From contig JAWHQI010000009.1 in NCBI GenBank assembly GCA_033032865.1, forward strand, positions 13,844,001-13,908,000: a stretch of 64,000 nt of DNA, read 5' to 3'. Shown here in pieces: positions 22,264 through 34,092 of this stretch; position 1 is the stretch's first letter, and every line of letters begins with the position of its first letter. Source of the stretch: Dactylorhiza incarnata. Taxonomy: Eukaryota > Streptophyta > Magnoliopsida > Asparagales > Orchidaceae. The translations under genes were made by a program, and so were the position numbers. Below the pieces are notes generated by a model that made no database searches, was not told where the DNA came from, and saw only the letters and a program-made list of their open reading frames with translations.

Positions 22264-24206
22264 TTAATGCTGGTCGCTGGACAACTCTTCCTCGCTCCCA
22301 CGGTCGTCGGGCTCCGGGATTGGCGCGAACAGGTCCGGGACGACGTCCTCGATGCTGAGCTCCAGGGCATCCGGGGAAAGCAGAGCCGCCCCTTTGAGGG
22401 TCTCGAAGATGAGGTTGGCAACGCCCATGGAATTCTTGCGGGTCGCCTCCTGTTCGTCTCGAGATTTCTTGCGAGTCCCAGCTCGCGGAGGGGATGGAGG
22501 GAGCACCGCTTGGGTCAGCTCGCAGACCTGCGCCTTTAGGAATGTGACCTCCTTCTCCAGGTCAGCGTTCCACGAGAGGAGTCGGCTCCCCGTTTCAGCA
22601 TCCTGTAAAAGAAGAGGTTGAGTCAGGTAAAGGAAAATATGGCGAGCGAGTTAGAAGTTGTACGAATGACTTACCATTCCACCTTGAAGGCTGGTGAGGA
22701 GACCTTCCGAGATGTCCTCTCTTCCCTTGAGGCTCGCGATCTCGTCCGAGGCCTCCTTGAGCTCTCGCTGGAGCTCCTTAGAATCCCTCTCCGCGGTGAG
22801 GTACCGCCGAGCCACCATGTGGCTGAGCTCCATGGACCAGAAGTGGGCTCGCATGGCTTGTTTGCGAGCAGCCGGGATCGCAGAGCGCTGAAACCGGTGG
22901 AGTCCTCGCGACCTTACAGCCCGAAGGCGAGGGCGAATGCCTCGCCCCCGACCTTGTCGCCCTCGACCCAGGAGGGGAGGAGCGAAGAGCACGAAATCCT
23001 GTTGTGGTCAGGATCCCATGCGAGTAGCGGCTCACCGAGCGCATCCGGAAGCCTCGCTCCGAGGTCGAAGTTCTTGTGGCTCACATGCATGGGCTCGCCC
23101 AAAACATCCACGACCGCGCTTCTCTCATTGGCAGCTTTTTGACTTGCGGGCGGAGGGAGCGGAACCTCCGCCTCGCTGAGGTCCATGACCTCTTTCGTCT
23201 TGGATGTGGAAGGGTGTCCTTGTTCTTTTTCTTGGCGGGAGGTTACGCACCGTGCTGGCTCGCAGGAGGTGGCCGTTCCTTGCCATTGGTCGAGCCGAGA
23301 GGGCCTCGGCACGCCTCGACGGCCGCAATGGTGAGAGAGCTAGAGGATAGGGATGCGCTCCTCGCATGTGGGGGGATGGATGGGAAGATCCCGCTCACCT
23401 GCAAAGGCAATGATAGAGTTAGTGGTTAAAATGAAGAATCATATAGGAGCTTGCGAGTGCGAGTTGAACCTTCCTCTTGCGGGACTGGCAGCAGCGAGTC
23501 CACCCTCTGCCGGAGGTAGACGACATAGAAGTTCTTACCATCCAAGTATTGGCAGAACCTCACCGCCGAGCGAGGCAGGAGGGCGGTAGGTTGCATCATC
23601 CCGTTGGAGGGGGGAGAAGGGGATGTTGCCGAACGGTCCTTTTACTAGGACGAATTTCTGGTGCCAGTAGTGTGTTTTTTTCACCGTCTCGCAGACCGTG
23701 ACATGCTGGATCGCAAAGTGGGTTGTCCCATCTTTGTACTCGTGGAAGGAGAATACTTTGCGAAAGACGAGCATGCTGAACTGGATCTTCTCCTCCCACA
23801 GTTAGTAAGCGAACACGACCACCACAACGATCGCGTTCGGTGTCAGTTGGCTAAATAGGACGCCGTAGTACTTAAGTATTTAAAAAATTCACCAAGGTAA
23901 GGTTAGCGTGCTCCCCGCGAGGCGAGTAAGAATTGCAAGGATCGAGTGAATTACCTGGCGTACTTCTGGCCAGAGTGGGAGTCGCAACCCATTATCAAAA
24001 TGAGCAATGGGGATGGAGAGCTCGTCGGTGGACGGATCATTGAGGGTGTCGGTGTTCGGCGAGCGGCGAGCTACATACCCCAAAGGGATGTACTTGTCCA
24101 CTGTGGCGAGGAACTCGTCACTGGTGAGCGAGGTGCAGAAGAAAGTGTGGTCGCGAAAAGCCCCGGCATACCTGGCTCGCCCTTCGGATTCACCCCCGAC
24201 AACCAT
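22264..24206 (-). pseudogene. Antisense unit B: Transposase_28-like gene with introns
   Basis: This lies opposite to Gypsy-1 pol. The ATG at 24204-24206 is 122 bases downstream of a TATAAATA box. Exon 1 (24206-23955, 84 codons) ends RLPLWPEVRQ at a G|GTAA donor. Exon 2 from 23870 carries FSQLTPNAI and KFVLVKGPFGNIPFSP, the pattern of the 'putative gypsy type transposon' family (Pfam Transposase_28). A later part is a coiled coil rich in Glu/Lys, and the tail is acidic, ending ELSSDQH. Three GT-AG introns are likely: 23871-23954, 23399-23469 (acceptor TTTGCAG) and 22603-22674 (donor GTAAGT, acceptor TTTTACAG). Removing the last one joins two open frames exactly. Damage: an in-frame TAA in exon 2, a shift near 23545-23560, another near 22915-22990. 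Function unknown; antisense ORFs are known in Tat elements. Confidence 0.75.
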
Positions 24207-24327
24207 GACGTTAGTAGCTGCGAACCGAAAAAGCACGAGCGCGAGCTGAAATTAGCGAGAGGGCCTGGAAGATAAAAAAGGGCTGGAGAATAGTTAATGC
24301 GGTAGTTAGAAAGTAAAAGATGACGGC

Positions 24328-24335
24328 TATTTATA
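24328..24335 (-). promoter_or_regulatory. TATA box of antisense unit B
   Basis: TATAAATA on the minus strand, 122 bases upstream of the unit B ATG. That spacing leaves a start site near 24300 and a leader of about 95 bases. The call rests on match and position only. Confidence 0.55.
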
Positions 24336-24700
24336 GAAATGAAAAGGGCGGGAAGAAGTCGAAGCGCTGAGGGGTGCGGATAGCGTAATCACGCGGTGAT
24401 TTTTCAGCTTCTTGGGGCCTTATCCGCTGATTCACCGCCGGTGAGCCAAAGCCGCAGAAAGAAAAAAGCAAAAGTCGCGAGAGCGAGGCGATATCCCGTG
24501 AGCCAGGCATATCAAACAAAAAACAAGCAAGGCGCGAGCACAATTAACATAATGATAGAAAGTATGCAAGCAAGAAAGAAAGAAAGCTCGCGAGCGAACG
24601 GGAATGTCCTTATTACAAACTCACTAATTGTTCAGAACTCCCAGAAGTGGGGGAAAATAGTAACGTTGACAAGCAATAAACAACAATGAAAGATAGATGT
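24336..24700. other. Spacer between antisense units A and B
   Basis: No coding signal on either strand. GCGAGC-type words are present (24525-24605). It probably holds the 3' end of unit A and the promoter of unit B. Confidence 0.5.
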
Positions 24701-25942
24701 TCAGTAATTGTGCCATTTCCAGCGGTCGTGGCCTCGCACCCCGGAGCACGGAGGAATCCTCGGATAATGGTACTCGCAGACCGACTGGACCTCGCGCTGC
24801 ATCAGCCGCATGTTGTCCTCGATTCACACGAGGTGCACCCTAGGTGAGGTGACCTCGCTGCGAGCAACATGCTGTACCTCAGCAAGGACGCGGGCGTTCG
24901 CATCCTCCATGACATCAAATCTCTCCTCGTAAGCGGCCTTGTTCATCTGGTCTTGATCGTATAGCTCTCGCAGCATCAAGGCGTGCTTCTGAAATATCTC
25001 GGCGACTCGCATTTTCATCTATTTCGGGTTGCCTGGGTCCCCCAAGAAATCCGCGACTTGGCTCGACGAGGGAGGGGGCGACATCTCCACCTCCCCGTGC
25101 CCTGACTCGGTATTCGGGGTTGGAGGAGCACTTGCGAATGATTGAAAATCAGCATAAGGGGCGACGAGAGAAATAATCGACATAAATTATTTAACCTGGC
25201 AAGATGAGAATGGTACGGGGTCGCGGGTGAGAAGAGCTCGGCTGGCCCTTGAAGGCCTCAGTAAAGGACGGGGTGATGGACTTACCCAAGCCTGGGTGGT
25301 GCGTCGTCCCATCATCAACCCGGGGTTCGACAAGTAGCGAGCCACCTAAGCTCCATTATCCCAGAGTGCCGAACCCAGGGGTAATGATGTTCATTTTCGG
25401 TGGTGCCGGCGAGCCCGCCGGAGTGGGGACTCGCCTCTCGGAGTTCACGGGAGGAGACTCTGCAAAAAGAAATGAGGTGGTTCAACGACCAAAGATGAGC
25501 GAGAGAGGATAAGACAAACGGCTTACCAGGACGCGAGGGTGAGGCCCGCAGGTCAGAGGTCCTCGCATCAGGGGGGATTAGTCCTCCCGGGGGGCGGGGA
25601 GGGGGGGGGGGGGGGGGGGGCGAGACCCCTTTGGATATGGCCGGATAAAATTATCCTCTGCGGGAGGGTCCTTCGAGCAAGTAAACAGAGTTAAGCGAAT
25701 ACTATTAGGGATATCGAGTCCTTTTTTAGCAGAACCTGCAAGGCGAGCTCGTGGCAGGGAGAGGTAGACAGCGGAGATGACTCATCGTCCCCGGACGGCT
25801 GTCGCATGGTCTTAGCCATCTTAACATAAGGCGGGGGTGGGGCTAGTTGCGGAGAGATCTAGGGAGCGAGCTCGCCAGCTTTAGCCTTCTGGACCGCCTG
25901 CGAGGCCTTGAGGCGAGCGAGTATCTCCTCCCTCTTGGACAT
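24701..25942 (-). pseudogene. Antisense unit A: coiled-coil gene with introns
   Basis: The ATG at 25940-25942 is 75 bases downstream of a TATAAATA box. Exon 1 (25942-25736, 69 codons, one in-frame TAG) starts MSKREEILARLKASQ. The middle is Pro/Ser-rich. The last exon has a helical stretch (HALMLRELYDQDQMNK, then EERFDVMEDANARV) and ends RGHDRWKWHNY before the stop at 24701-24703. Likely introns: 25672-25735, 25460-25526 (donor GTAAGC, acceptor CTTTTTGCAG, the clearest) and 25131-25195. A run of 20 G (25601-25620) falls in exon 2, so the frame there cannot be judged. Further in-frame stops occur near 25020 and 24830. I do not recognise the protein; it may pair in function with unit B. Confidence 0.6.
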
Positions 25943-26016
25943 CTTGAAGAGAGCAGTAGTGAGCCGCGAGATAGAAAAGAAGGAGAGAAAGTTCATGTAC
26001 CGATCAGAGAGGATGA

Positions 26017-26024
26017 TATTTATA
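26017..26024 (-). promoter_or_regulatory. TATA box of antisense unit A
   Basis: TATAAATA on the minus strand, 75 bases upstream of the unit A ATG, the same octamer as for unit B. A pyrimidine-rich leader (TTTCTCTCCTTCTTTTC) follows. Confidence 0.55.
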
Positions 26025-26129
26025 GCCTTAGGCATGGGGCCCACCAAAAGATTCTCACCACGTCACCAAGGGGGCGGCGATCGAACACTAGGGGTTGGAT
26101 GTTTCTTCGCGAGCCTAAAGTAGCCTCGC

Positions 26130-26142
26130 AAAGAGCGGGGAT
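26130..26142 (+). other. Gypsy-1 polypurine tract
   Basis: AAAGAGCGGGGAT lies directly before the 3' LTR start (TGTGTACAACCCC), as expected for the plus-strand primer. Confidence 0.75.
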
Positions 26143-26144
26143 TG

Positions 26145-26537
26145 TGTACAACCCCGGTGTCAGCCAGGAGGTGAACAGAGACAAAGGAACCAATTGGCGA
26201 AACGAGTAAGAAGGCGAGCGAGCCAGGGAGCTGGGCGAGCTGGGCTCTCGCCGTCCGCTCACGTGAGGGTGAGCGGGACAGGTCCTCGTCGGTCGCTCGC
26301 AGGAAGGTGAGTGAGCCGAGCCTCTCGGTTCGCGAGAGAGGCCCTTATGGGTGGCTGGCCCAGGAAGGGTTCATGATCATTTTTACCCCAAAACCCCTGA
26401 TGGTTTGCAGTTAGCCCCTCCAAACAGTGGAGTTTGGCTGTTGGCAGGCCATTTTGGGTTGCGTATAACAAAAGAGTAAGGCAGAATCCCGCTATTAGTA
26501 GACCAGACTTGAAAAACTATATATAGACCTTGAAGGG
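26145..26537 (+). repeat. Gypsy-1 3' LTR, first part
   Basis: It matches 6729-7121 with moderate divergence. It is interrupted at 26537 by repeat S1, with AAGGG duplicated at 26533-26537 and 42953-42957. Confidence 0.9.
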
Positions 26538-26898
26538 TGATGCACTTACGGCAAGTGTACCGGTCGCACAAGTAATATAATGGGGGAATTTCCCCAAGTA
26601 TTGATCTCAGAGGAACACAATAAGGTGGAGTTTACTTTTAAGGCAGGACTTGAGATTGAAGTCCTTGCTAGCGGATGGGTTGCGGAAAATGTGGGTGGCT
26701 TTGCGAAAACAAAATGAAATAACCTAAATTAAGAATGCGGGTTGCCGTCAGCGCTTCACAACAAAGGGGATTACGCAGGCCGCTATGCACTGCTTCGCTC
26801 AGCGGATGGACGAGTAGGCATTCAGAATGGCAGAGTAGTTAAGCGGAATGGAAGAGTAGGCTTACAGAATGGAAGAGTAGGCTAGCGGAATAAAGTGG

Positions 26899-27965
26899 TG
26901 TTGGACATGTGTGTCACATCCCTTTGTTTGAGAATAACAAATCCCAATTTGTATTTGATCTTGCTTGTCATGTGTTTATAGTGTGCAGGAACTATAGGTG
27001 CAATACTCCACAGGTAGAAAGCAGCTTGGAACCAACAAACTGAGTTTAAACACAACTGCCAGCAGTAGTGGTTACCGCAGGCGCTAGCGCTACCGCATAG
27101 CGCTAGCTCAAGTTTGTGCACAGTGTCATGCCGCCGGCGGTTTTGCAACCGCTCTACATGAACGATAGCGCTGGCGCTAGGTGCTACCGCAGGCGCTAGC
27201 TCGAAGTTCTATAAAATGGAGTTCTCTTTCTCGTTTTTGATTGATCATCCCAGAGAGAGTCCCTTGCCAAATTCCAGAGCTGTTACTCTGCCGAATTCTC
27301 ATCTCCCACTCAAAGTCAAAGAAGAATTCTAGAGAAGGAAGCCATCACGCTGCATCCGAAAAATGATCGCATCAACCTCGCTTGAGCCACATCGGTCCTT
27401 CATCATCAACTCCAGAAAATCTCATAGAGGGAGTCATTATTTGTATTATTTCATTCCATTGTATTTTTGTAGTGAAATCGCCTTGTGTTTGGAGACTAGG
27501 TCCTTGCGCAGCTTAGGGGGAATTTGCCGCGTGTGTTGGCGACTAGGTCTAGGTGATTAGATCTAGGGGGTGCTCGAGGCCATATCCGGGGGAGGATTAA
27601 CTAGAGCGGCTTGAGGCCATATCCGGGAAGGATAGTCTAAAGCCAACCGGTTCGTGGGGATATGAGTCAGTATAGAAAAGGAAAAAATGTTTTACTTTGT
27701 ACGCCTACGATTTCTAGCGATATTGAAATCAAATTTATGTAAACACCTTTTTATATAAATACAATCTTGTCTCTATTTGTGTTTACTTGATTTCTCTCTT
27801 TTGGGGTAAATTATAAAATTGCAAATTACAATTGTTTCATCCTTTAAGCTAAATTGTTATTTCATTTACATTTACTTTAAAACAATTTAGTAAATCGTCT
27901 AAAAATTCAAAAAGAATTTTATTCCCTTATTCACCCCCTCTCTAAGGGCGCCTATCGATCCAACA
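26899..27965 (+). repeat. Copia-2 5' LTR
   Basis: 1067 bp, from TGTTGGACATGTGTG to GATCCAACA. The first 195 bp match 42252-42446. Positions about 27060-27210 carry GCGCTAGC, GGCGCTAG and CTACCGC words, several of them palindromic. 'attcaccccctctctaagg' (27929-27947) lies near the 3' end, as in other Sireviruses. Confidence 0.9.
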
Positions 27966-27967
27966 AG

Positions 27968-27979
27968 TGGTATCAGAGG
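27968..27979 (+). other. Copia-2 primer binding site (tRNA-iMet)
   Basis: TGGTATCAGAGG follows the 5' LTR end by two bases and is complementary to initiator tRNA-Met. Confidence 0.95.
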
Positions 27980-28108
27980 TTAGGTTATTCCAAATGGTTT
28001 AAAAAACAAGGAATACTGGCGTCTTATGATCTCGCTTTTTCTGAGGGTCAGGGAATTAGTTGACCTCCACTATTCACTGGGTTAGATTATAATTATTGGA
28101 AAAATAGG

Positions 28109-29497
28109 ATGAGTTGTTTTCTTATGACCCTAGATATTGAGGTTTGGAATATGGTAGAAGAGGAATACTCTCCTCCTACAGTTGTAGTTGGAGAAGTAAC
28201 ATTAGAAAAACCTAAGGATAAGTGGGATGATAGGGATAAACTTAAATGCAAAAATAACGCCAAGGCCATGAATGCTTTATTTTGTGCGTTAGATAGAAAT
28301 GAGTTTAATAGAATTTCCGCATGTACTACTGCATATGAAATTTGGAATCATTTGGAAATTACTCATGAAGGTACATCGCAGGTTAAAGATTCAAAGCTTT
28401 TCCAACTAGAATCGGAATATGAAAAATTCTGGATGGATGAAAGTGAAGATGTTGATGCCATGTACACGTACTTCACCAAGATCGTCAATGCCTCCAAAGC
28501 TCTTGGAAAGACCTTCTCCAACGGCGACTTGTTCTAAAAGATTCTTCGGTCTCTTCCTCCCAAATTCAATCCAAAGGTGACAACTATCTAGGATTCGCAC
28601 AATCTAAGAATGCTCCAAGTTGAGAGCCTCATTGGGAATCTCAAAACCCATGAGGTAGAACTCAAAATCCAATTTGATGAATACAACAAGGAGCCAAAGA
28701 AGAAGGCATTGGCACTAAAGTCAAAAAGAGAGTGCCAAGAGGATGAGGATGAAGATGAAGAAAGCCTTTTGGTAAAGAACTTCCGAAAGTTCATGTGAAA
28801 TCCGGAAAGGAGAAACACTTTCCAGAAATTTTTCCAAAAGGATGCAAAATGGAAAGGGTCATCTTCAAAGAAGGAGAAGGAGAAGGAGAGCGACGATGAA
28901 GAAGAAAGACCTCTACTGGAATGCTTTCATTGTAGGAAGACCGGGCATATTCGGAGCCAGTGCCCAAAGTTCTTGAAGGAGAAGAAGGACAAGCGGCACA
29001 AAGGGAAGGAGAAGAGGAAGGTGCTAAAAGCTAGAACATGGGATGACTCCTCCTCTTCCGAAGGATCAAGCGGGTCTTCATCAAGCGAAGATGAGGAAGC
29101 AAACATGTGCCTCATGGGACATGGAAACACCGGCGACGACGCCAGTGTTCTTCGCGACACTGAGGTAACTCCTCCCACTTATGATGAACTCTTTAATGAA
29201 TTTCTTGAAACTTGCAAAGCTTTTGACAAAAATATGAAAGATAGTATTTTATTGAATCGTGAAAATGAATCTCTTATTAAAGAAAATCAAAAGCTTTCCA
29301 AAAAATTAATTATTTTAGAAAAGAGAAAGGTTTCTTGCCAAGAGTGTGATCATTCCACTAAAATGGCAAAAGATATTGAAGAGTCTCTTTCTAACGCCCT
29401 CTCTCATGCCAAAATTCTAACAAAAGAAAAGGGGGAATTAGAAAGAAAATTAGAAGCCTCTCTTGTGCAAATGAAAAATAATAAAAAAAGGTTTTGA
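28109..29497 (+). pseudogene. gag: Copia-2 gag
   Basis: One frame of about 463 codons with in-frame stops at 28535 (TAA), 28589 (TAG) and 28796 (TGA). It opens with NYWKNRMSCFLM, whose start lies upstream of 28109 behind another stop, so the true ATG is unclear. Regions in order: UBN2-type gag core (to about 28560), an acidic stretch EDEDEDEES (about 28745), zinc knuckle CFHCRKTGHIRSQC (28927-28968), a Ser-rich acidic block (29045-29100) and a long coiled-coil tail (29170-29490). The large gag with a C-terminal coiled coil is typical of Sireviruses. Confidence 0.88.
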
Positions 29498-29988
29498 AAA
29501 TAGGTGTGTCATGCTTGTGAAAGAAAACTTATCACTTAAAGCACAAGTTCATGATCTCACCATGGCCATTAAAAAATTTAGAATAGGCCAAAAATCACTG
29601 GAAATGATTTTAGGGAACTAGTGCCATGGGTCTGGAAAATTTGGGCTCGGATATCAAGGTGAGGGCTACCGCCCGGCGCTAGCCACTAACGCCGGCGCTA
29701 GCACCTCATACAAGAAGCCTGAATTTTCTTTTACAAAATGTTTTTATTCTGAAAATCTGATTCCTTCCAGCAAGAAAAAATTCCAAAAAAGGGTCTCAAC
29801 CCCCTTTATTACGTGTGCAAACTATAATAGGTTTGGTCACCCGTCTAGTTCTTGCAGGAAATCAAAACAAACTACTTTAAAGCAAATCTGGGTACCTAAG
29901 GCTTCCACTTATTCTATGGTTGGTACCACTTGGGGTATCTGGATCTTTACTCTCATCTTCTTTCTAGACGTGCAGGCATGCTAAGGAA
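29498..29988 (+). other. Copia-2 gag-to-protease link
   Basis: Decayed coding DNA. It includes an island of GCGCTAGC-type words (29665-29705) and a second Cys/His-like remnant near 29810-29865. Confidence 0.5.
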
Positions 29989-32631
29989 AATGAAGACGTG
30001 TGGTACTTGGATTCTGTATGCTCCAAGCACATGACGGGCAATTAAGCAAAGTTCCTTAGCCAAGAAAAGAAGAAAGGATGGATCGTGACGTTTGGCGATA
30101 ACGGAAAAGGAAGGATCATGGGAATTGGTACAGTTGGTAACGAATCCTTTACTATATCTAATGTTCTTTATGTGAAAGAATTAAAACACAATTTAATTTC
30201 TATTAGCCAATTATGTGATAAAGGATTAGATGTGTTATTTGAATCTTCTACTACTCTATACAAAATATCTAATCCTACTACAAAAGATATTTTACTAACT
30301 GCACCAAGAATACATAATGTTTATATAGTTTCTTTTCATGATCTTTCTAAATCATCTATAAAATGTTTTATCACTAAAAATGATAAATTAGAACTTTGGC
30401 ATAGAAGGCTAGGGCATGCTAGCACAAAGCTCATTGTAAAACTTGCCAAAAGTGATTTAATTAGAGGATTGCCTAGGTTAAATGGAACTTTACCTTCACT
30501 TTGTTCACCATGTCAAAAAGGTAAATTTTTTAGATCCTCTTTCAAAAGTAAAAATTTCATTTCTACTACATGACCCTTGCAAATAATTCATATGGATCTT
30601 TTTGGTCCCGTTAGCACTGCAAGTCTTGGTGGTAGATTATATACATATGTTTTAATAAATGATTTTCAAGATATTGTTGGACATTATTTCTCTCTTCCAA
30701 ATCCGATGTGTTTTGCGAATTTGCAAAATTATGTACTCGTATTCAAAATGAAAGTGATTTAAAAATTAAATGCATTCGCTCGGATCATGGAGGAGAATTT
30801 GAAAATGAAAAAAATTACATCCTTTTGTGATATGTTAGACATTACACATGAGTTCTCCACACCACGCACACCACAACAAAATGGTGTTGTAGAAAGAAAG
30901 AATATGACACTTCAAGAACTAGCACGCACTATACTATGTGAATATAAATTACCTAAGTCCTTTTGGGCCGAAGCCGTAAATACATCATGCTATGTTATGA
31001 ATAGAATCATGCTTTGCCCATCTCTTAATCTCACACCATATGAACTTTATTTTCAAAAGAAGCCTAATGTATCTTATTTCAAAGTTTTTGGTTGCAAACG
31101 TTTTATTTTGAATACAAAAGATAGCTTGAGAAAGTTTGATGAAAAATGCGATGCAGAACTTTTCTTGGGTACTCTTCAACTAGTAAAGCTTATCGAATTT
31201 TTAATAAAAGAACTAGGAGAGTTGAAGAGTCAATAAATGTGAAATTTGATGAGTTTGTTCCTTTTGTAGAAAAACTTTCCGCAGATAACGAGGATGATCT
31301 CTTACAACCTTTGGAGCATGGTGATGAGGAACCTTCCAAAGAAGAAAGAGAGGAGGCCAAGGAAGATGTCTATGTGCCTCCAAGCGCCTTGCAATTTACA
31401 AAGGATCACCCACAGGAACTTATAATTGGCGAACCATCTATTGGGGTAAGAACTCGTTCTTCTCTTCATGAATCTTATTCAAATATTTGTTTTGTTTCCG
31501 AAATTGAACCAAAAACTGTTTCTACCGCTTTAAATGATGAATTTTGGTTTTTGGCTATGAATGAAGAGTTAGAACAATTTGAGTGACATAATGTTTGGAA
31601 ATTAGTGCAAAGACCATCTAGTCACCGGGTTGTAGGTGTAAAATGGATTTTTAAAAATAAATTAGATGGTGAGTCTATAATCACTAGGAATAAGGCACGC
31701 TTAGTAGCACAAGGATATTCACAAATCGAGGGGATAGATTTTGATGAAACTTTTGCACCCATTGCTAGGTTGGAATCTATTAGATTTTTTCTAGCATTTG
31801 CAAGCTTTAAAAGAATAAAACTATTTCAAATGGATGTAAAAAGTGCCTTTCTAAACGGGTTTGTAAAAGAAGAAATTTATGTTGAACAACCCCCCGGTTT
31901 TATTAATGAAAAATTCCCCAATCATGTTTATAAACTAGAAAAAGCGCTTTATGGTTTAAAAAAAGGTGCCCCGTGCATGGTATGAAAGACTTAACATCAT
32001 TTTTATTAAAGAACGGTTATATTATGGGAAGTGCCGATAATACTCTCTTCATTAAGCATAATAATGATGATTTAATTATTTTGCAAATATATGTTGATGA
32101 TATAATCCTTGTATCTGCTAATGAAGAGTTGTGTAATGAAGTTATTAAAGTGATGAAAAATGAATTTGAAATGAGTATAGTAGGAGAACTTTCTAATTTT
32201 CTTGGTTTTCAAAAATCACAAAGAAATGATGGTATTTTTATATGTCAAACCAAATATGTCTATGATATGCTTAAACACTTTGAATTTGAAAACCTTAAAC
32301 ATGCTTCTACACCAATGAGTGCATCACTTACATTAGGAAAAGATGAATCGGGAATTTCAATTGATCAAACCTTATATAGAGGTATGATAGGATCCCTACT
32401 TTATCTTAGTGCAACTAGACCCGATATTATGTTTGCCGTATGCTTATGTGCTCGATTTCAAGCCAATCCAAAAGAATCTCACTTAAAAACGGCAAAACAA
32501 ATTTTTAGATATCTAATTGGATCATCTAGATTAGGATTATGGTACCCGCACAATAATTCATTCACACTTCACGGCTATTCCGATTCGGACTATGCCGGAT
32601 GCTCACTTGATAGAAAAAGCACTAGCGGTAC
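29989..32631 (+). pseudogene. pol: Copia-2 protease, integrase, RT
   Basis: Protease: WYLDSVCSKHMTG at 30001, with the site reading DSV where DSG is normal, then an in-frame TAA. Integrase: HRRLGHAS with a CxxC (30400-30520), IHMDLFGPV (30585), SDHGGEF (about 30781) and QQNGVVERKN (30874); frame changes lie near 30680-30790 and 31150. A 'Glu/Asp-rich' linker follows. RT: NKARLVAQGYSQ (31689), KSAFLNGF (31841), a slip at an A-run near 31965, then the catalytic IYVDDIIL (32088). It ends in the RNase H block at DRKSTSGT, where TRG is inserted (GGTAC duplicated, 32627-32631). In-frame stops include 30571 and 31584. Confidence 0.9.
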
Positions 32632-33794
32632 TGTTGAATCCAAAATGGCACCTCCACGATCTAGTCGAGGAAATAGGGGGAAAAGGAGGTCGTAAGCAGC
32701 TGGTTACTTGAGTCGCGAGTGAAGAGGGCAGAAGAAGAGAGGGCCGCTAGCTTGCGGCGAGGCCAGACTTCGCCCGCCGTGGCAAATGCCACTCCTGCGA
32801 CGGGCTTTCCCTTTGTTTAATAATCTGTATTACAACTCATTGTGTTTAGTACATGGAAATAGAATGAATACAAGAGAGTTGCGGGTAAGAAAAGAGTAAA
32901 GCCGCGCGGGCTGTTTCCGAGGCCGCCCGCCTGTTGTTGAGACCGCCCGAGCTAGTCACCCAGGCTGTTTGCTGAGGCCGCCCGGCCTGTTGCTGAGGCC
33001 GCTCTGCCTGTTGTTGAGACCGCCCGAACTAGTCGCCCTGGCTGTTTGCTGAGGCCGCCCAGCCTGTTGCTGAGGCCGCCCGGCCTGGCAGTTAGGAGGT
33101 CGTCGGACAAGCCGCCATTAGGTGCGGTCTGACTATTTCTGGTCGCCGATTTTGTCCCCCAACTTGCCTGTCCTTCTGTTCATGCCATGGTTCCTATTTA
33201 TAGGCTCTGGGTCGATGTCATCACCGCCGGTGAGCCGGTGACTGAAGTTCTACTCGCGCGGTCTGAAGAAGGAGGCCGCCTACCCGCGCGGTCTGAAGGA
33301 GGAGGCCGCCTACCCGCGCGGTCTGAAGGAGGAGGCCGCCTACCCGCGCGGTCTGAAGGATAAGGCCGCCTACCCGCGCGGTCTGAAGGAGGAGGCCTCC
33401 TACCCGCGCGGTCTGAAGGAGGAGGCCGCATACCCGCGCGGTCTGAAAGAGGAGGCCGCCTACCTGCGTAGTCTGAAGGAGGAGGCCGCCTACCCGCGCG
33501 GTCTGAAGGAGGAGGTCGCCTACCCGCGCGGTCTGAAGGAGGAGGCCGACTACCCGCGCGATCTAAACGAGGAGGCCGCCTACCCGCGCAGTCTGAAGGA
33601 GGAGGCCGCCTACCCGCGCGGTCTGAAGGAGGAGGCCGCCTACCCACATGGTCTGAAAGAAGAGGCCGCCTAACCGCGCGGTCTGAAGGAGGAGACCGCC
33701 CCTGCTGGGTGGTCAGGAGGTTCCTAGCCGCATGACCTGTAGGAGAAACGTAGGAAAACCTCATCGGAGAGGATCGCCGATTTCTGGGTAAACA
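32632..33794 (-). repeat. TRG 3' LTR
   Basis: 1163 bp. It matches 38661-40034 except for repeat number. Positions about 33255-33710 hold about 15 copies of a 30-bp unit containing CCGCGCGGTCTGAAGGAGG and GGCCGCC. A second set of words, GAGGCCGCCCGGCCTGTTG, lies at 32915-33090. Confidence 0.93.
33255..33710. repeat. 30-bp minisatellite in TRG 3' LTR
   Basis: About 15 units of 30 bp, each with the palindrome CCGCGCGG. Because 30 is divisible by three, both strands stay open; the repetitive peptide with SDRAGRR units in this region is a by-product, not a protein. Confidence 0.95.
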
Positions 33795-33811
33795 TAATCC
33801 CCGCACTTTTT
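33795..33811 (-). other. TRG polypurine tract
   Basis: On the minus strand AAAAAGTGCGGGGATTA precedes the 3' LTR start TGTTTACCC. The core GCGGGGAT is the same as in the Gypsy-1 tract at 26135-26142. Confidence 0.65.
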
Positions 33812-34092
33812 CAAGTTCCATAAAGAACTTCGAAAAAGTAGGACTTACCTACGAAAATCGTGATCCGCCTCTCGTAAATTTTTAGAAAAAAGATAAGAGA
33901 AGGAGAGAGAGCAAGTACTTGATGCCTTTTCAAAAAAGAACTTGCGAATACTTACTCTTTCTCCTACGAGGGAGAAGAGCTAAAGCACTTATAAAAGGAA
34001 AAGTGTATGGCAAGTATCTGACCATGACTTGCCAATAGATGCTAATCTCTGCAAGGAAAAAGTTAGAGCATGCAGAAAGAGATTGGAACAAG

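Noticed and set aside
33198..33821. Long minus-strand frame of repeated SDRAGRR-type peptide
   Set aside because: It is the 30-bp minisatellite of the TRG LTR read as protein; the unit length is divisible by three, and the other LTR gives a different repetitive peptide in another frame.
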